From the NCBI GenBank assembly GCA_025618425.1, contig CM046844.1, positions 8,553,565 through 8,617,564 of the forward strand: DNA of 64,000 nt, read 5' to 3'. Shown piece by piece: positions 11,593 through 23,300 of the stretch. The notes below the pieces were generated by a model that worked only from the letters and a program-made list of their open reading frames with translations, had not been told where the DNA came from and made no database searches. Both the position numbers and the translations under genes were made by a program. How positions within the stretch are numbered: the stretch's first letter is position 1; each line of letters begins with the position of its first letter. The stretch is from Heliocidaris tuberculata. Lineage: Eukaryota > Echinodermata > Echinoidea > Camarodonta > Echinometridae.

Positions 11593-11636
<44 letters not shown>

Positions 11637-13854
11637 TTTCCCTTTTTATTCTTTTCCCTCTACTTCTCCCCTTCTTTTGAAAACAAATCTTGATAACCAG
11701 TGAATGTACATAGAACATGTAGAAATTTCAGTTTCTGAAGATGATCAGAAACAAATGTGACCCGGCACCACAAAACCACCAAAAAGTCGCAACCCGTGAT
11801 TTTGTGTAAACAGCTAAAATGGAAATTTGGGTTGGAAAATTTTATTTTGGGATTTTTGGTTTTTCTGAAAGATCGTTCTTTTCTGTACCTTATATCAAAA
11901 TCTGGAAGCTTAAAACAAGGTAGAAGATGAATTTTTAACAGTTTTTCTAGACCAGTTTTTTTCGCACAGCTTGGGATTCTTCCTAATTCTTCGCCTTCCC
12001 GTATGATCTTCTTTTAATCGGTACCGCTCACCCTCGTAAAATCACTGCAATCTCACGGGCCTTAAATTAACTTTTCCCTAATAATTTTTATACTGATAGA
12101 AAGGATAAACTCTCAGCAATCTCATCATACTGATATTACAGTTCACCAATAGTCGCGAAAGCAAATTACAGAGCAGTTTTAAGTTCCATTTCGATGACGA
12201 AACAGAGTCTGAAAAAGGACGAACGATCAAGTTTATTCATGTGAGCAAGGAAAGAGTATGTAAGTTCTATGTAAAACAAATTGCATAGGTAAATCAATGT
12301 GAACAAGAAAAAGAGTAGGTCCTATTCAAGTTAATTATAGGCTAAATTACAAGTTCAATGTATGATAACAGAATGACTACACAGGTAATAAACCAGTATT
12401 ATGTAATAGGGAACAAAGAAAGACACTCCAAAAGAGTGAATAGGCATTGTCTAGTGCAGGTCAGGCCACCGAGGTGCGTCTAATCTCCCATTAGAACACT
12501 CTCATTTGCATCATCATAACTTTGAAACGACTAAAGTTCACAATTTAAAGTCTTGGCAATAGAATGAATAAACTATGTTTAACACCCCTACCAAATATCA
12601 ACCTAATCCGACAATTCATTCATAGTGGGTGCTATGGCCTTTTGATTAACTCTCCATTGATTTTCTCTCTTGTTTTCTTACTCCACACGCTTGAATAGGC
12701 CTCAACTTTAGAGCTCATTTCCTCCCTATTTAATACCAGCATTGGCAGCAAACCTCTCTTACAAGCTCCTTTCATTGGCTGAATTAAAAGGGTTAGAAAG
12801 TTTCAATTATAATGAGTCATATATCATTTTAAAGCTGAGACTTTGTTCTATCCAAATATGATAAAATCAGAAAAATTATTTTTTGCGACGTTTTGGTGGT
12901 TTTGTGGTGCCGGGTCACAAATTGTCGAAAACTAGAACTCACCATGCATCTAATCGGAGTTTTCCTTCAAGGCCCAATTTCATGTTAAAAGAATTAATTT
13001 TCATTTTTAAAAAGAAAGAAAAATAGATTGGTAGACGCTAAGAATGATTCAAAGACTGTTATGCACAATAATAATTAGACAACAAGGTGAAAGGAAAGTG
13101 AAACGTAAGGGAAGAGGAAAGAAGTTATATCGAAAGCGATGTGTACAGTTTAGTTATTGTACTGGGCATCTTTTGAATGATGTAGGTACTAATAACACTA
13201 TGTTTGAAATATTACCAACAGAGAAGGAGAAAGAGAAGAAGAGTGAGTGAGAGAGAAAGAGGGAGGGAGACGATGTGAGAAAGAGAGGTTGAAGTTTTTA
13301 ATTTTTCTTATTCTCTGTTGCTGTTATTGTTTGTTGTTGTTGTTGTTTTTTGTCTATTCATAATATAAAATTCATGTGTTTGATATATACTGTAAAATGC
13401 TTATGTGCGCGGACCTGCGGAATAATAGTCACCAGGCTGAGGCCCCCCGTAGTTAAATAAAATCAAACAAAAAACACACACATAAACATAAAGAGAGTGA
13501 GATACATATAGTAGAGGTTCATGATATAATGTATATTAAGAGCTTACTGTGGTAAGGGCAAGGCTCAACAGTGCTTACATTTAAACAATCAATTCATGAA
13601 GAGAAAGGTTATTTTTTATCAGAGATTGGTTCACCGATTGCGAACGCGGGAGAGATGACAAGAAGAATGGACAATGTAGAGAAAAGAAATTTCTCCCTCG
13701 GGGGTATAGCCCATAGCTTAATTTGCCATTGATCAAAAGGAAGGGCCAGTGGGATCATAACTACAGCAGCTATGGTAACGATTGTGTGACATAAAGACTC
13801 AAAACAATAAGAATTGTCGTCAGGGACGGATCCAGGATTTTCAAAAGAGGGGGC
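11542..13854 (+). repeat. Tandem duplication, copy 2, interrupted by a transposon
   Basis: Same 1152-bp unit as copy 1, split at about 11750/12920 by the 11756-12919 element. The (CT)n tract is shorter here (about 11596-11632). Because the element is in only one copy, it inserted after the duplication. Copy 2 has an extra stretch at 13197-13220 ('ctatgtttgaaatattacc'). Confidence 0.85.
11756..12919. mobile_element. Non-coding DNA transposon, 1.16 kb
   Basis: Terminal inverted repeats of at least 37 bp: TGTGACCCGGCACCACAAAA at the left, exact reverse complement at the right, continuing CCACCAAAA(A/C)GTCGCAA. An AAAT flanks the GTGACCC core on both sides and may be the target duplication. No transposase ORF is present, so it is non-autonomous; I cannot place the superfamily. 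Confidence 0.8.
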
Positions 13855-14178
13855 ACATGCCGTAAAAGTACACAATAAAGGGGGCAATTTTTTGTATGGT
13901 GTACTATATGTATGCCAATTGGGTTTCAAAAGGGGGGGGGGGGAGGAGGCACGGGCTGGTTTTCCCCCTATGTATTTCAGCCACTGGTGGTCCTGTTTTT
14001 AATATTTCGTTGGGGAAATCTGAAAAGTACAGTTCACGCGTAAAAGAGAAATAGAGACATACGAATGCGCCTGAAAGCGTGGGTGTGGGTGTGTGTGTGA
14101 GGGAGGGGGGATGTGTGTGTGTCTGGGGGTGTGCATGTGTGTGTGTGTGTTTTGACTATATATTTTGACTATATATTC
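13855..14178. other. G-rich and (GT)n spacer
   Basis: Continuation of a dispersed 'aaaagagggggcac' poly-G repeat to about 13990, then GT-rich sequence at 14080-14150. No gene is seen. Confidence 0.5.
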
Positions 14179-15135
14179 CAGTCAATTGGAGGAAGATTTA
14201 TATGTTTATGTGATTATGATATGAAAAATTTTCATATTCAGGCGCCTCCATTGTACTTGGAATATTTGAATATTTGGCATGACTTAAGAGAGCACAGAAT
14301 TATTACTAGTAACTTAGGAAATCAAATGATTTTTAATAATACTTTAATCCGTTTTGGCCGGAAAACACTACTTAACAGGAAACTATTTGATGCTAATATA
14401 ATATATCAAATTAAGCATGTTGTAGATAAAGAAGGCCATTTAAGGCCAGTTAGCTATTTTCTACAAAAAGGTCTTGATGCCAACGATTTATTCTACATTA
14501 ATAGCATTTATTCAGCATTGCCGATGAATTTGAAAGAGAAAAGGAAAAAAAGACGAAGAGATAAATGACACGATCGATTACTCGGAATTAATGTATAAAG
14601 TAGGCGATAAAATAATACCATTTGAAGGACTGACTTCTAAATTATGTTATAAAATCTTCATAGATAATATAAAGGAAACCTTTGCGTTTAGACACGCGGA
14701 AATAGCACATTTAAATACTACATCTGGAATTGCGACTTCCTTTTTGACCCCCGAGATTATGCACTTTAGATGGTAAATTACGTGAATTTCAGTTTAGATT
14801 ATTACACAGTATCCTATATTGCAATGATAAACTGTATCAATTTGGCTATATATCATCTAACTTATGTTCTTTCTGTGGAAAGGAAATTGATGGTATACAA
14901 CCACTTACTTATGAATTGTCAATTTGTTAAAACATTGTGGCAAGAAATAGGGGAACAAATGAAATTGATGCACTTAGATGCTTTAAAATGGGAGGAGATT
15001 TTGGTTGGGTTAGATGGAAAATCAGAAAAGCACATGTACATTAACCACTTAATTATACTCATAAAATATATGATATACAATGAGAGATTAAAAGGAACAC
15101 CCCAACAAAGAAAGAAATCTATAATGCACATTTAG
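14179..15135 (+). pseudogene. LINE ORF2 C-terminal remnant
   Basis: Three frames with at least two frameshifts and stops. It corresponds to the region downstream of the reverse transcriptase in L1/Tx1-type ORF2, ending with a CxxC...H...C type knuckle (LCSFCGK at about 14863-14885) and a leucine/isoleucine-rich C-terminus. Confidence 0.75.
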
Positions 15136-15512
15136 AAAGTAAGGATAATGAACATAAAAAGGCAATAGCTCGAAATAAGTTAAGTCTACATCTAAGGAAA
15201 TGGAATTATTTTGAATGTTGGACGGAAGGAGGACATACACGATAATATCACAAACAGTTTTAAAAAATTATATTCATTATTACAATTGCCCTATATACTT
15301 TGAATTTGCACCTATTAGGTTTTAATCTATACCTTGTTCAGTTAAATTGTACTATTGCTGTTTATTTATGGATGGCATGTTATGGAAATATATAATTTCT
15401 ATTGTGTTTATTGCCATGTTGAATTATATTGTGTAATTAATGCTTAATTTGTAATTATTCATTTTGAAAAACTGAATCAAGGAATAAAAAATTATGAATA
15501 GAAAAAAAAGGT
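14179..15512 (+). mobile_element. 3' fragment of an L1/Tx1-like LINE
   Basis: 5'-truncated non-LTR retrotransposon. Broken frames (14179-14566, 14591-14776, 14776-15135) align in order with the C-terminal part of the ORF2 protein of the second family member on the - strand at 36949-40405: IGGRF..CDYD / APPLYLEYLNIWHDL / MIFNNTLIRFGRK. They also hold the C-terminal zinc-knuckle motif LCSFCGKE followed after a frameshift by HLLMNCQFVKTLW. The tail ends in an A-rich run near 15503-15510. It lacks endonuclease and reverse transcriptase domains and is dead. Confidence 0.8.
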
Positions 15513-16320
15513 GTACGTGTGTGTTAGCTGTTTGAATGCTCAAATACCACGCCTCCCTTTTCAAATCATTGATACTGTAAAAACTCCTTTTATTTGTTGC
15601 CAAGTCGAAGTCAAGCATCAGTCATGTCAATAGAACCTGTACGGCCTGGTAGCAAAAAGTGATATCTCTTGATTTTTATTTCTTTTCATAGTGGAATGTC
15701 TATTCAAGATGACCTGTACCATGAATTTCTCAACAATAATTGACTCCTTTCTATGGACGAAATAATAGGGAGACATCTAATTGTGTCGTTAATAGTATTG
15801 TATTGATTGGTATGGAAACGGTAATGGCGTTTTATGATTTTCAAAAACTCACAAACACCCAATACTGAAAATCCACAAAGACCAAATATTTAGCTGTAAA
15901 TTTATAGTGTTTTTGTTTAAGTAAGAATGGCTCAACCCTGTGTGAATTTCTAAATGATTCGTTTTTTAAGTATATTTCAAAAAGACTGACTTGTAGAGTA
16001 TAAAGTTATCCAAGGCTTACTTATTCGCAAACCATTGTTATTATTTCACTTTTTAGAATCTGTTTGCTTCGGCATATTGGTTAGATTTTCCTTTTAACAG
16101 GAGTTGATTTTCAAAGAGGACCATGAAGCCTCTCAACCACTCCACATTTTTTTCAGTTTAGTAGCTTATGGATCCCTTCTAGGTTATGATCACGGTTATT
16201 TTTAGTAACAATCATTATCACCACAGCAATTACAGCAATCTTATTTTAGATTTGCTTAGGCCACTTGCGTTTCTTCCGTCAAATTATTTACTGAACATAA
16301 ATGTATATACATGCCAACGT
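15513..16320. other. Gene-free AT-rich stretch
   Basis: No coding or RNA signal found. Confidence 0.45.
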
Positions 16321-16335
16321 GGATTTTATATCGTA

Positions 16336-16336
<1 letters not shown>

Positions 16337-16368
<32 letters not shown>

Positions 16369-16567
16369 CACACCACACACACACACACCCTCACACACAT
16401 TGACTTGTGGGGAACTGTATTGTTTTCTCCTTTTGTACTTTTTACCCCACAAGCACTTCTCCTATTGTATTTTGTACCCCACAATCATGACGGAATAAAG
16501 GCCATCATTGTGCTCTTTTGTTTTCTGTACCCCACAAGTGTATCTATGTAAGGGCACACACACACAA

Positions 16568-16630
<63 letters not shown>
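16337..16630. repeat. (TG)n, short CCCCACAA repeats, (CA)n then (TA)n
   Basis: (TG)n at 16337-16365; a loose tandem repeat with 'gtaccccacaa' recurring three times in 16400-16540; (CA)n at about 16555-16590; (TA)n at 16592-16630 abutting the Penelope-type repeat. Confidence 0.8.
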
Positions 16631-16632
<2 letters not shown>

Positions 16633-16906
16633 GAAAGAAATGTCACTATGAGACGGTCGTAGCTTTTATTGTCCTCCTTTATTTGTCAAGCTTTCGATCA
16701 ATGATCTTCATCAGGACTGTATAAAAACACAAAATGATGGCTGACATTTACATCGGAATATACATTTCAATTTCTTACAATGGTTAAGTACTAATCAATA
16801 TAATTATAATAATATTAATTATGTTGTTTATTATTATAATGATTGTTATTATTATCATTATTGTTATTGTTATGTCTGTTATTATTATTATTATTAGTAG
16901 TAGTAA

Positions 16907-16938
<32 letters not shown>

Positions 16939-17090
16939 TATTATTAACATCATCATTATTATACATTTGCATATTTTTTAAAAGAATAAATCAATGTGTG
17001 AAAAGATACTTGCATGTCTAAATTTACAAATCTATTTCTGTAAATAATATTTCTATGAATATTTGCAAACAATATAGATAATGAGTGTGA
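16631..17090 (-). repeat. Penelope-type terminal-repeat-like sequence, left copy of a 460-bp inverted repeat
   Basis: Reverse complement of 24652-25113, nearly identical outside the central (ATT)n/(AGT)n variable part (16820-16950). It carries the same hammerhead motif (16685-16717 on the - strand) and abuts (TA)n at its outer end, as does the other copy. Confidence 0.75.
16685..16717 (-). ncRNA. Hammerhead ribozyme motif (left inverted copy)
   Basis: On the - strand: GTC, CTGATGA (16714-16708), stem II GATC-ATT-GATC, GAAA (16695-16692), then the palindromic AGCT step and GAC, which pairs with GTC. It is identical to the motif at 25025-25057. The short palindromic stem III would favour a dimeric fold. 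Confidence 0.55.
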
Positions 17091-17113
17091 ATGATTACCA
17101 TATTTATTCATAT

Positions 17114-17662
17114 ATAATTGTGAGAAATGAAAATGAGAGAATAATAGTTGCGTAGCTTAAATCAAAGTTCCCCAGAGCTGTCCTCCCTTTTTAACATTTT
17201 TGCAAAGGTTGAAAAAATGTCTCCGCAGGGAATCGAACCCGGGTCGTTGGCTTAGAACGCCAATACCTTAACCACTAGACCATGGAGACGGGCCAGTGAT
17301 TTTGGCGACACCAGATTCAATTGACCGAGAAATTGACAAATCTTCAACCTTATTAATTAATTCCTTTGTCTGGGGCAGGTGAGTTTTGAACAAAGACAAG
17401 CCGCATGCCTCAGCTGGATCCAAGCGAATGCTTTGAGATACATGAGTACATTAGAATAATATCATTATAAACAATTGTAAGGAAATAACTATACAACAGC
17501 TTTGGCAACTCTCGTGGAAATAATTATAATTGTGAGAAATGAAAATGAGAGAATAATAGTTGCGTAGCTTAATTATTATTCTCTCATTTTCATTTCTCAC
17601 AATTATAATTATTTCCACTAGAGTTGCCAAAGCTGTTGTATATGTTATTTCCTTACAATTAT
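17114..17662. repeat. Direct repeat plus 190-bp palindrome around the tRNA-like sequence
   Basis: A 43-bp sequence (tgtgagaaatgaaaatgaga...) occurs at 17117-17159 and again at 17530-17572. The second copy is the inner half of a palindrome, 17472-17660, whose arms are about 88 bp with a GTTGCGTAGCTTA loop. The tRNA-like sequence lies between the two direct copies. Confidence 0.75.
17219..17289 (-). tRNA. tRNA-like gene, anticodon TCT (Arg) if real
   Basis: Read on the - strand: acceptor GTCTCCA pairs with CGGAGAC at 6 of 7 positions; A-box TGGTCTAGTGG; anticodon stem TTGGC/GCCAA with loop GTTCTAA, which would put TCT at positions 34-36; T-arm with B-box GGTTCGATTCC; and a T6 run right after the gene, as expected for a Pol III terminator. 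The D stem pairs poorly and one T-stem pair is lost, so it may be a tRNA pseudogene or a tRNA-derived SINE head. The box sequences resemble tRNA-Glu more than Arg. Confidence 0.5.
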
Positions 17663-19043
17663 ATATATATATATTATAAATACACATACACACATGCGCG
17701 CGCGCGCGCACGCACCCACACACACGCACACACACACGCGCACACACACACACATGTATATGTCACTTTGCATCGGGATGTTGCCATGAGAAATGCATTG
17801 GGACCAACATGACCAAAGATGCGCTCTTTCAGTTCACAATGACGGTGCCATACCAGGTTGCTGTCCCTCAATATCGGAGACTAACAAGAGAGGCGTGAGC
17901 ATGGCGAGAGTGAACTTCTATCTAAGCCAGGAGAAGGCCATTTTCAAACCAACCATTAACTCTACACTCCGATTGTATAGTTCCAAACAAAAGACACTCA
18001 TCAAATCACCTGTTTCGTAATATACTTACTGTAGATATATTCTTCAATCTATTGACGAATAATATGCTTTTAGATAGAAACCTATTTGGCATTGTTTGTC
18101 AGCCTGGCAGGTGATCTGATGAATGAATTTGTTTTGGACGCAAGCAAGCACACGCACACACATACACAAACACACCCACACACACGCACACACGCACGCA
18201 CACCCTCGCTCACACAGATTCTGCATTGATTTTACACCGATTTGCACCAGACAAATTTGACCAATGATGGCAATAATGAGACCTGTGCATTGTCGATGAT
18301 ATCATTGCGCAACTGTGTTTACAACAAAATAGGTTTAGTTCATTAGAAAGGTTTTAAGGTTCTGATTGAAGTTTATTTAATGTATGTAGGGAGGGCATTC
18401 CAGAGAAGCGGGGCGTCAGTCGTACTGTGGCGATTTTCCAGTGAATGCTGCAACAATCTTTTTCAGGCCAGAAAATTCATTCCTAGTTTCTCGTCCTGAT
18501 TTTGTTTTAATATGAGGAGGGGTTCAATGTTTTTGATATTTCTCCTGTACATAAAAGTGTTATCGTGTCAAGTTCCACACAAATTTTCTTCATTCAATTT
18601 TATACTGACATTGACTGAGGGACGATATTCTGGTTTGGCAACATCACGGTGAAGAAAAAATAATGACGTGTTGATGTGAAACCTATATACACTGGCATAC
18701 TGGTGGGGGTGGGGGCTGACGGGGGGGGGGCTGCGGATATTAAGTTCAGACTCTGATCATTACGGTACTTGTGTGCATAAAAGTGTTCTAAAATGCAATG
18801 TTTCAAACTTTAAAAGGTAAAATTTGCTGGCTCGGTCTCTAGGCGACCTCGCAATATAGAATATTTAATTTAGCAAGGGCGTTGGACTCTGAAAGTGCCA
18901 CATCTTATTTGTGGGAGGGGCGGAGATTTACCCCCCCCCCCCCCCCCCCCCCCATTCGAAGGATTTATATATACGATTATAATATGTATTGCGTCCCTTG
19001 CGCTTTACAAAATACTTCTTATATACTGCAAGCTCAGCCCCTT

Positions 19044-19074
<31 letters not shown>

Positions 19075-19799
19075 GTTGCTTATTACGCCACTGTTAATAC
19101 ATGTACGTTACACTACAATACAAGTCAGTGGGGTCACACGAAGCTTTGTAACGATCAAAAGCTCATCTTTAGAAATAATTCATAAACATGCATCGATCAA
19201 CTGATATGTTTATGGCATATCCCCTAGTCACGCTCATCTCACCGACTCTAATCCGACCAACAAAACAATATATTGGCCGTTCAGTGTAATGTAATTATAT
19301 TGTTCGATCTCGTGATTGTCGGTCTGCTGTCGGTTTTGGTGACGTGAGACCCCTGTGGTGATAGGCGCTTAATAAGAATTGCACATCATTTTTGTTATAA
19401 TTAATGATTTCGTACGTACGAGATGGAGAGCTTATAATTAAATGAAATACACGTAGGAACCTATATATTCGAAAGTACAATAGAATGTCAAGGTTATCAC
19501 CATAACGTCCCTTGGACAAATCAGTCACTTCTAAATTTACGAATATTAAACGAAGCACCTTTCCAACGACATTCAAAGAGCTTGGACTAAGTATTGACAC
19601 TGATCTGTTAGTAATACATAAGGATGAGTAAGCTGTTGCATAGTTGCTCTCCCCCCCCCCCCCCCCCCCCCATTTTGGTAAAAGGGAGGAAGGGGAGAAC
19701 AAAAGAAAAGGGTTGAAATGAAAGAAGAAATCATTCTGGGGTATTTTTATTGATTTTTTTTTTTAATTTAAGGGGGAAGGGGATCATTATCCCCCTTCA
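17663..19799. other. Gene-free stretch with several simple repeats
   Basis: Holds (CG/CA)n at 17697-17756 and a CA-rich run at 18149-18205. It has a C-run at 18931-18953, a T-run at 19049-19073 and a C-run at 19651-19671. Short ORFs here translate simple repeats only. No gene is recognised. Confidence 0.5.
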
Positions 19800-20141
19800 C
19801 AAGCGAACGATGGCGATGGCGCCGCAACAGGACCTAAACCTAAGAACATTAAACCTCCAGCAATTATCGTGAAGCTGACCTCATATCAATACCGACAATC
19901 ACTTCTTGTAAATAGAAAGAAATTGAAGGATACTGGTATCAGCATATGTGAGGACCTGACAGAAGCAAACCGTAGTCTCCTGCACAATGCCTACATGGCT
20001 AGTAAACAAGAAAATAGTAAGATTCTGGCAGCATGGTCTTCAGACGGACGTATTATCATTTCCGTGAAAGCAACAAATGGCAAGACAGTGAGGAAACAGA
20101 TTCATAGCAAGAATGAACTCTACAGACTCTGCCATGTGTAA
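19800..20141 (+). CDS. LINE ORF1 protein, C-terminal piece
   Basis: The frame is open from about 19800 and stops at 20139-20141; the first ATG in the best frame gives 90 residues from 19869. The reading KPPAIIVKLTSYQYRQ..., ...KLKDTGISICEDLTEANR... then AAWSSDGRIIISV resembles the C-terminal nucleic-acid-binding domain of ORF1 proteins of CR1/L2/jockey-type LINEs, where a conserved 'I.EDLT..NR' strand-helix and a W..DG.I.V hairpin are typical. The N-terminal part is missing because the element is truncated. Confidence 0.7.
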   Translation, partial: QANDGDGAATGPKPKNIKPPAIIVKLTSYQYRQSLLVNRKKLKDTGISICEDLTEANRSLLHNAYMASKQENSKILAAWSSDGRIIISVKATNGKTVRKQIHSKNELYRLCHV

Positions 20142-20344
20142 TAAGTATATGGACTGTTTCTTCATTTAACCAGAACTATAATGTATTCCGTGTAAAGTTA
20201 CCTATATATGTAAGATAGTCTCTAGACATCATTACTGTGACACTCTCATATTGAATACCTTTTTTATCTTACCTTTTCTCAATTGAACATTACAGAATCT
20301 ATTCATCTTATGTTTCTGTCGTTACAATTTTATTTGTGTGTATA

Positions 20345-23300
20345 ATGTATAATGTATGTGTGACTTGTGGTGAATGCATGAGCTGTTCAAGCCCTACACG
20401 AAATACATTGTGTGCTTCTTGCATTAATATGTTCCCATTTAATCATTATGTACATGATGATGACTATAAGTTAAATATGTATGCTTATTTCCATTTGAAC
20501 AAAAATGTTGATTTTGTTCAATTTAATAATATGAAAATAAATCCATTTTTAATATGTGAGGATGATGTTAAAGTTTGTGATGAAAATTTGTATTTGAATA
20601 TTGTTAGTGAATATCCCTTAGAAATTCAACCAAGAAAATGCTCATATACTTTTTGTGAGGAATTTCATGATAATTACAAAAACTGTGAAAATAGTTTTTC
20701 TCTTCTTCATGTAAATTGTAGAAGTCTGAGTCATAATTTTGATGCATTCTGTTCTATGTTAGCTAGCATTAATCATAAATTTACAGCCATTGGAGTGTCA
20801 GAAACATGGTTTCACTCAGGAACAAAAACAGAGATGTATAATTTGAATGGTTATAATCTTGTTAACACAAATAGAAAAAATAAGATAGGAGGTGGTGTTG
20901 CCATTTATATAGATGAAAAATATGACTTTACAGTACGGTCAGACTTATCTTCTAACATGCCAGAATATGATATTTTATTTATTGAATTAACATGTAAGAA
21001 TCATAAACCTATTGTAATTGGATGTGTTTATAGAGTCCCTAACACAAACATTGAAACTTTTCTCGATGAATTAAATAAATGTTTAGATATTGTAAATAAA
21101 AATAATACAGAAGTCTATATCTTGGGTGACTACAATATAAATTTATTGAATCCAAATTCTCATGCAAAAACAAATTTATTTCTAGAAAATATGTTTTCTC
21201 ATAACTTGTACCCTTTGATAATCAAACCAACAAGAATATCTAAGACATGTGCAACTTTGATTGATAACATATTTTGTAATTCTTTAGATAATGCAATTGA
21301 CTGTGGTTTGTTCATAGCTGATGTCTCTGACCACTTCCCTATATTTTGTGTAAAAAAACAGAAAAAGATCATTGTTGAAAGTCAACCACGATTACAGAAA
21401 AGACTAATCAATGATGAAAACATACTCAAGTTTAATAGAAAATTATGCGAAGTTGACTGGAGTTGTGTTTATACCTCTGATAATGCCAATAATTGTTATG
21501 ATATTTTCATGTCAATCTTTCATTCAATATATGTTGAATGTTTTCCAGAAATGAAATCAAGGTCACAGAATAAATGTAATTTTCAGAAACCCTGGTTGAC
21601 AATTGGCTTAATGAAATCTATCAAGAAAAAGAATCGAATGTATAAAAAGTTCTTGAAAAACCACTGTGATAAGTATAAAAATAAGTACATTAAATATAAG
21701 AACAAATTGACAAGTTTATTACGTACTGCAAAATCTGAATATTATTATCTTGTCTTCAACAAAATAAAGGGTGACACAAAAAGAATTTGGAATAACATAA
21801 ATGATATACTTGGTAGTAAACGATCTAAGAAGTTACCTTCAGTTATGTATTGTGATAATGTCAAATTAAACTCATTAAAAGATATAACAGAAAATTTCAA
21901 TTCTTATTTTCTGAATATTGGCAAGAAAATTGCAGAAAATATTCCACCTGTAAATATTTCATATGACTCCTTTTTAACTCAAAATGGGTCACCAAATTCA
22001 TTATTTCTAAAACCTACTTCAACTCACGAAATACTGAAAATAGTTTCTTCTTTAAATGTTTCAAAATCAAGTGGACCAGATGGTATAGATCCCAAAGTGA
22101 TAAAGAAATCTATATTTTGTTTTGTTGAACCATTATGCTACATATTTAATACATCAATTTGTACAGGAGTTGTGCCTAATAATTTGAAATTAGCACAGGT
22201 AGTACCAGTTTATAAAAAAGGGAACTCAAATGACTTAACTAATTATAGACCGATAGCCATCCTTCCATTGTTCTCTAAAATTCTTGAAAAAATTATTCAT
22301 GAACGTTTATATAGTTTTTTACAGGTAAATAATGTTTTAACCGATGCACAATTTGGCTTTAGAAAAAAATTCTCAACTGCATTAGCTGTTTCAAACTTAT
22401 GTACTCATATACAAAATGAAATTGAAAAAGATAAATTTTGCATTGGACTTTTTATGGATTTGTCAAAAGCATTTGACACCATTGACCATCACATATTATT
22501 AAGAAAACTCTATTTTTATGGTGTCAGAGGTGTTGCTTTAAATTGGTTTGAAAATTATTTGTCTGAAAGGAATCAGTATGTGATGGTCAATGGTGTCAAA
22601 TCTTCGATACAGCATAGTCTTTGTGGTGTACCGCAAGGATCCGTCTTGGGCCCTCTTTTGTTCCTTATATATGTAAATGATATAATTAAATCTTCTTCTC
22701 TTTTTAAATTTTCCCTGTTTGCCGATGATACATGTGCTGTTATGAGTAACAGTAATATAAAAACACTCATCTCATCGGTGAACAGGGAAATTCCAAAAGT
22801 CTCCTCCTGGTTCAAAGTCAATAAATTATCTATGAATACAACCAAAACAAATTATGTTATATTTAGATCAAGGAACAAGAGAGTGCCCAATGACTTATCG
22901 CATATTGTTATTGATAATCTTGTCATTTCTAAGTTGAAGAGTATAAAATTTCTTGGAGTTACAATCAATGAGTCTTTAGACTGGAGTATACACATTTCAG
23001 AAATTTCTAAAACACTCTCTAAATATGTTGGTATCCTATATAAATTGAAATTCATACTACCCAGTAATGTTTTGTATATTCTTTACAATAGCCTTGTCTT
23101 GCCACATTTAAACTACTGCAACTATATTTGGGGTAATACTTATAAATCACATCTCAATGAATTATGTATTTTACAGAAAAGGTCTCTTCGTATAATTACA
23201 AAGTCACAAATGCAATGTGCAAGTAAACCCCTTTTTAAAAAGAAGCAAATTTTGCCTGTACATGAGTTAATTACATTCAATACTCTAATTTTTATGTACT

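Noticed and set aside
19295..19702. 135-codon ORF on the - strand
   Set aside because: Includes the poly-C run as poly-Gly, shows no recognisable domain or splice signals, and lies just upstream of a LINE.
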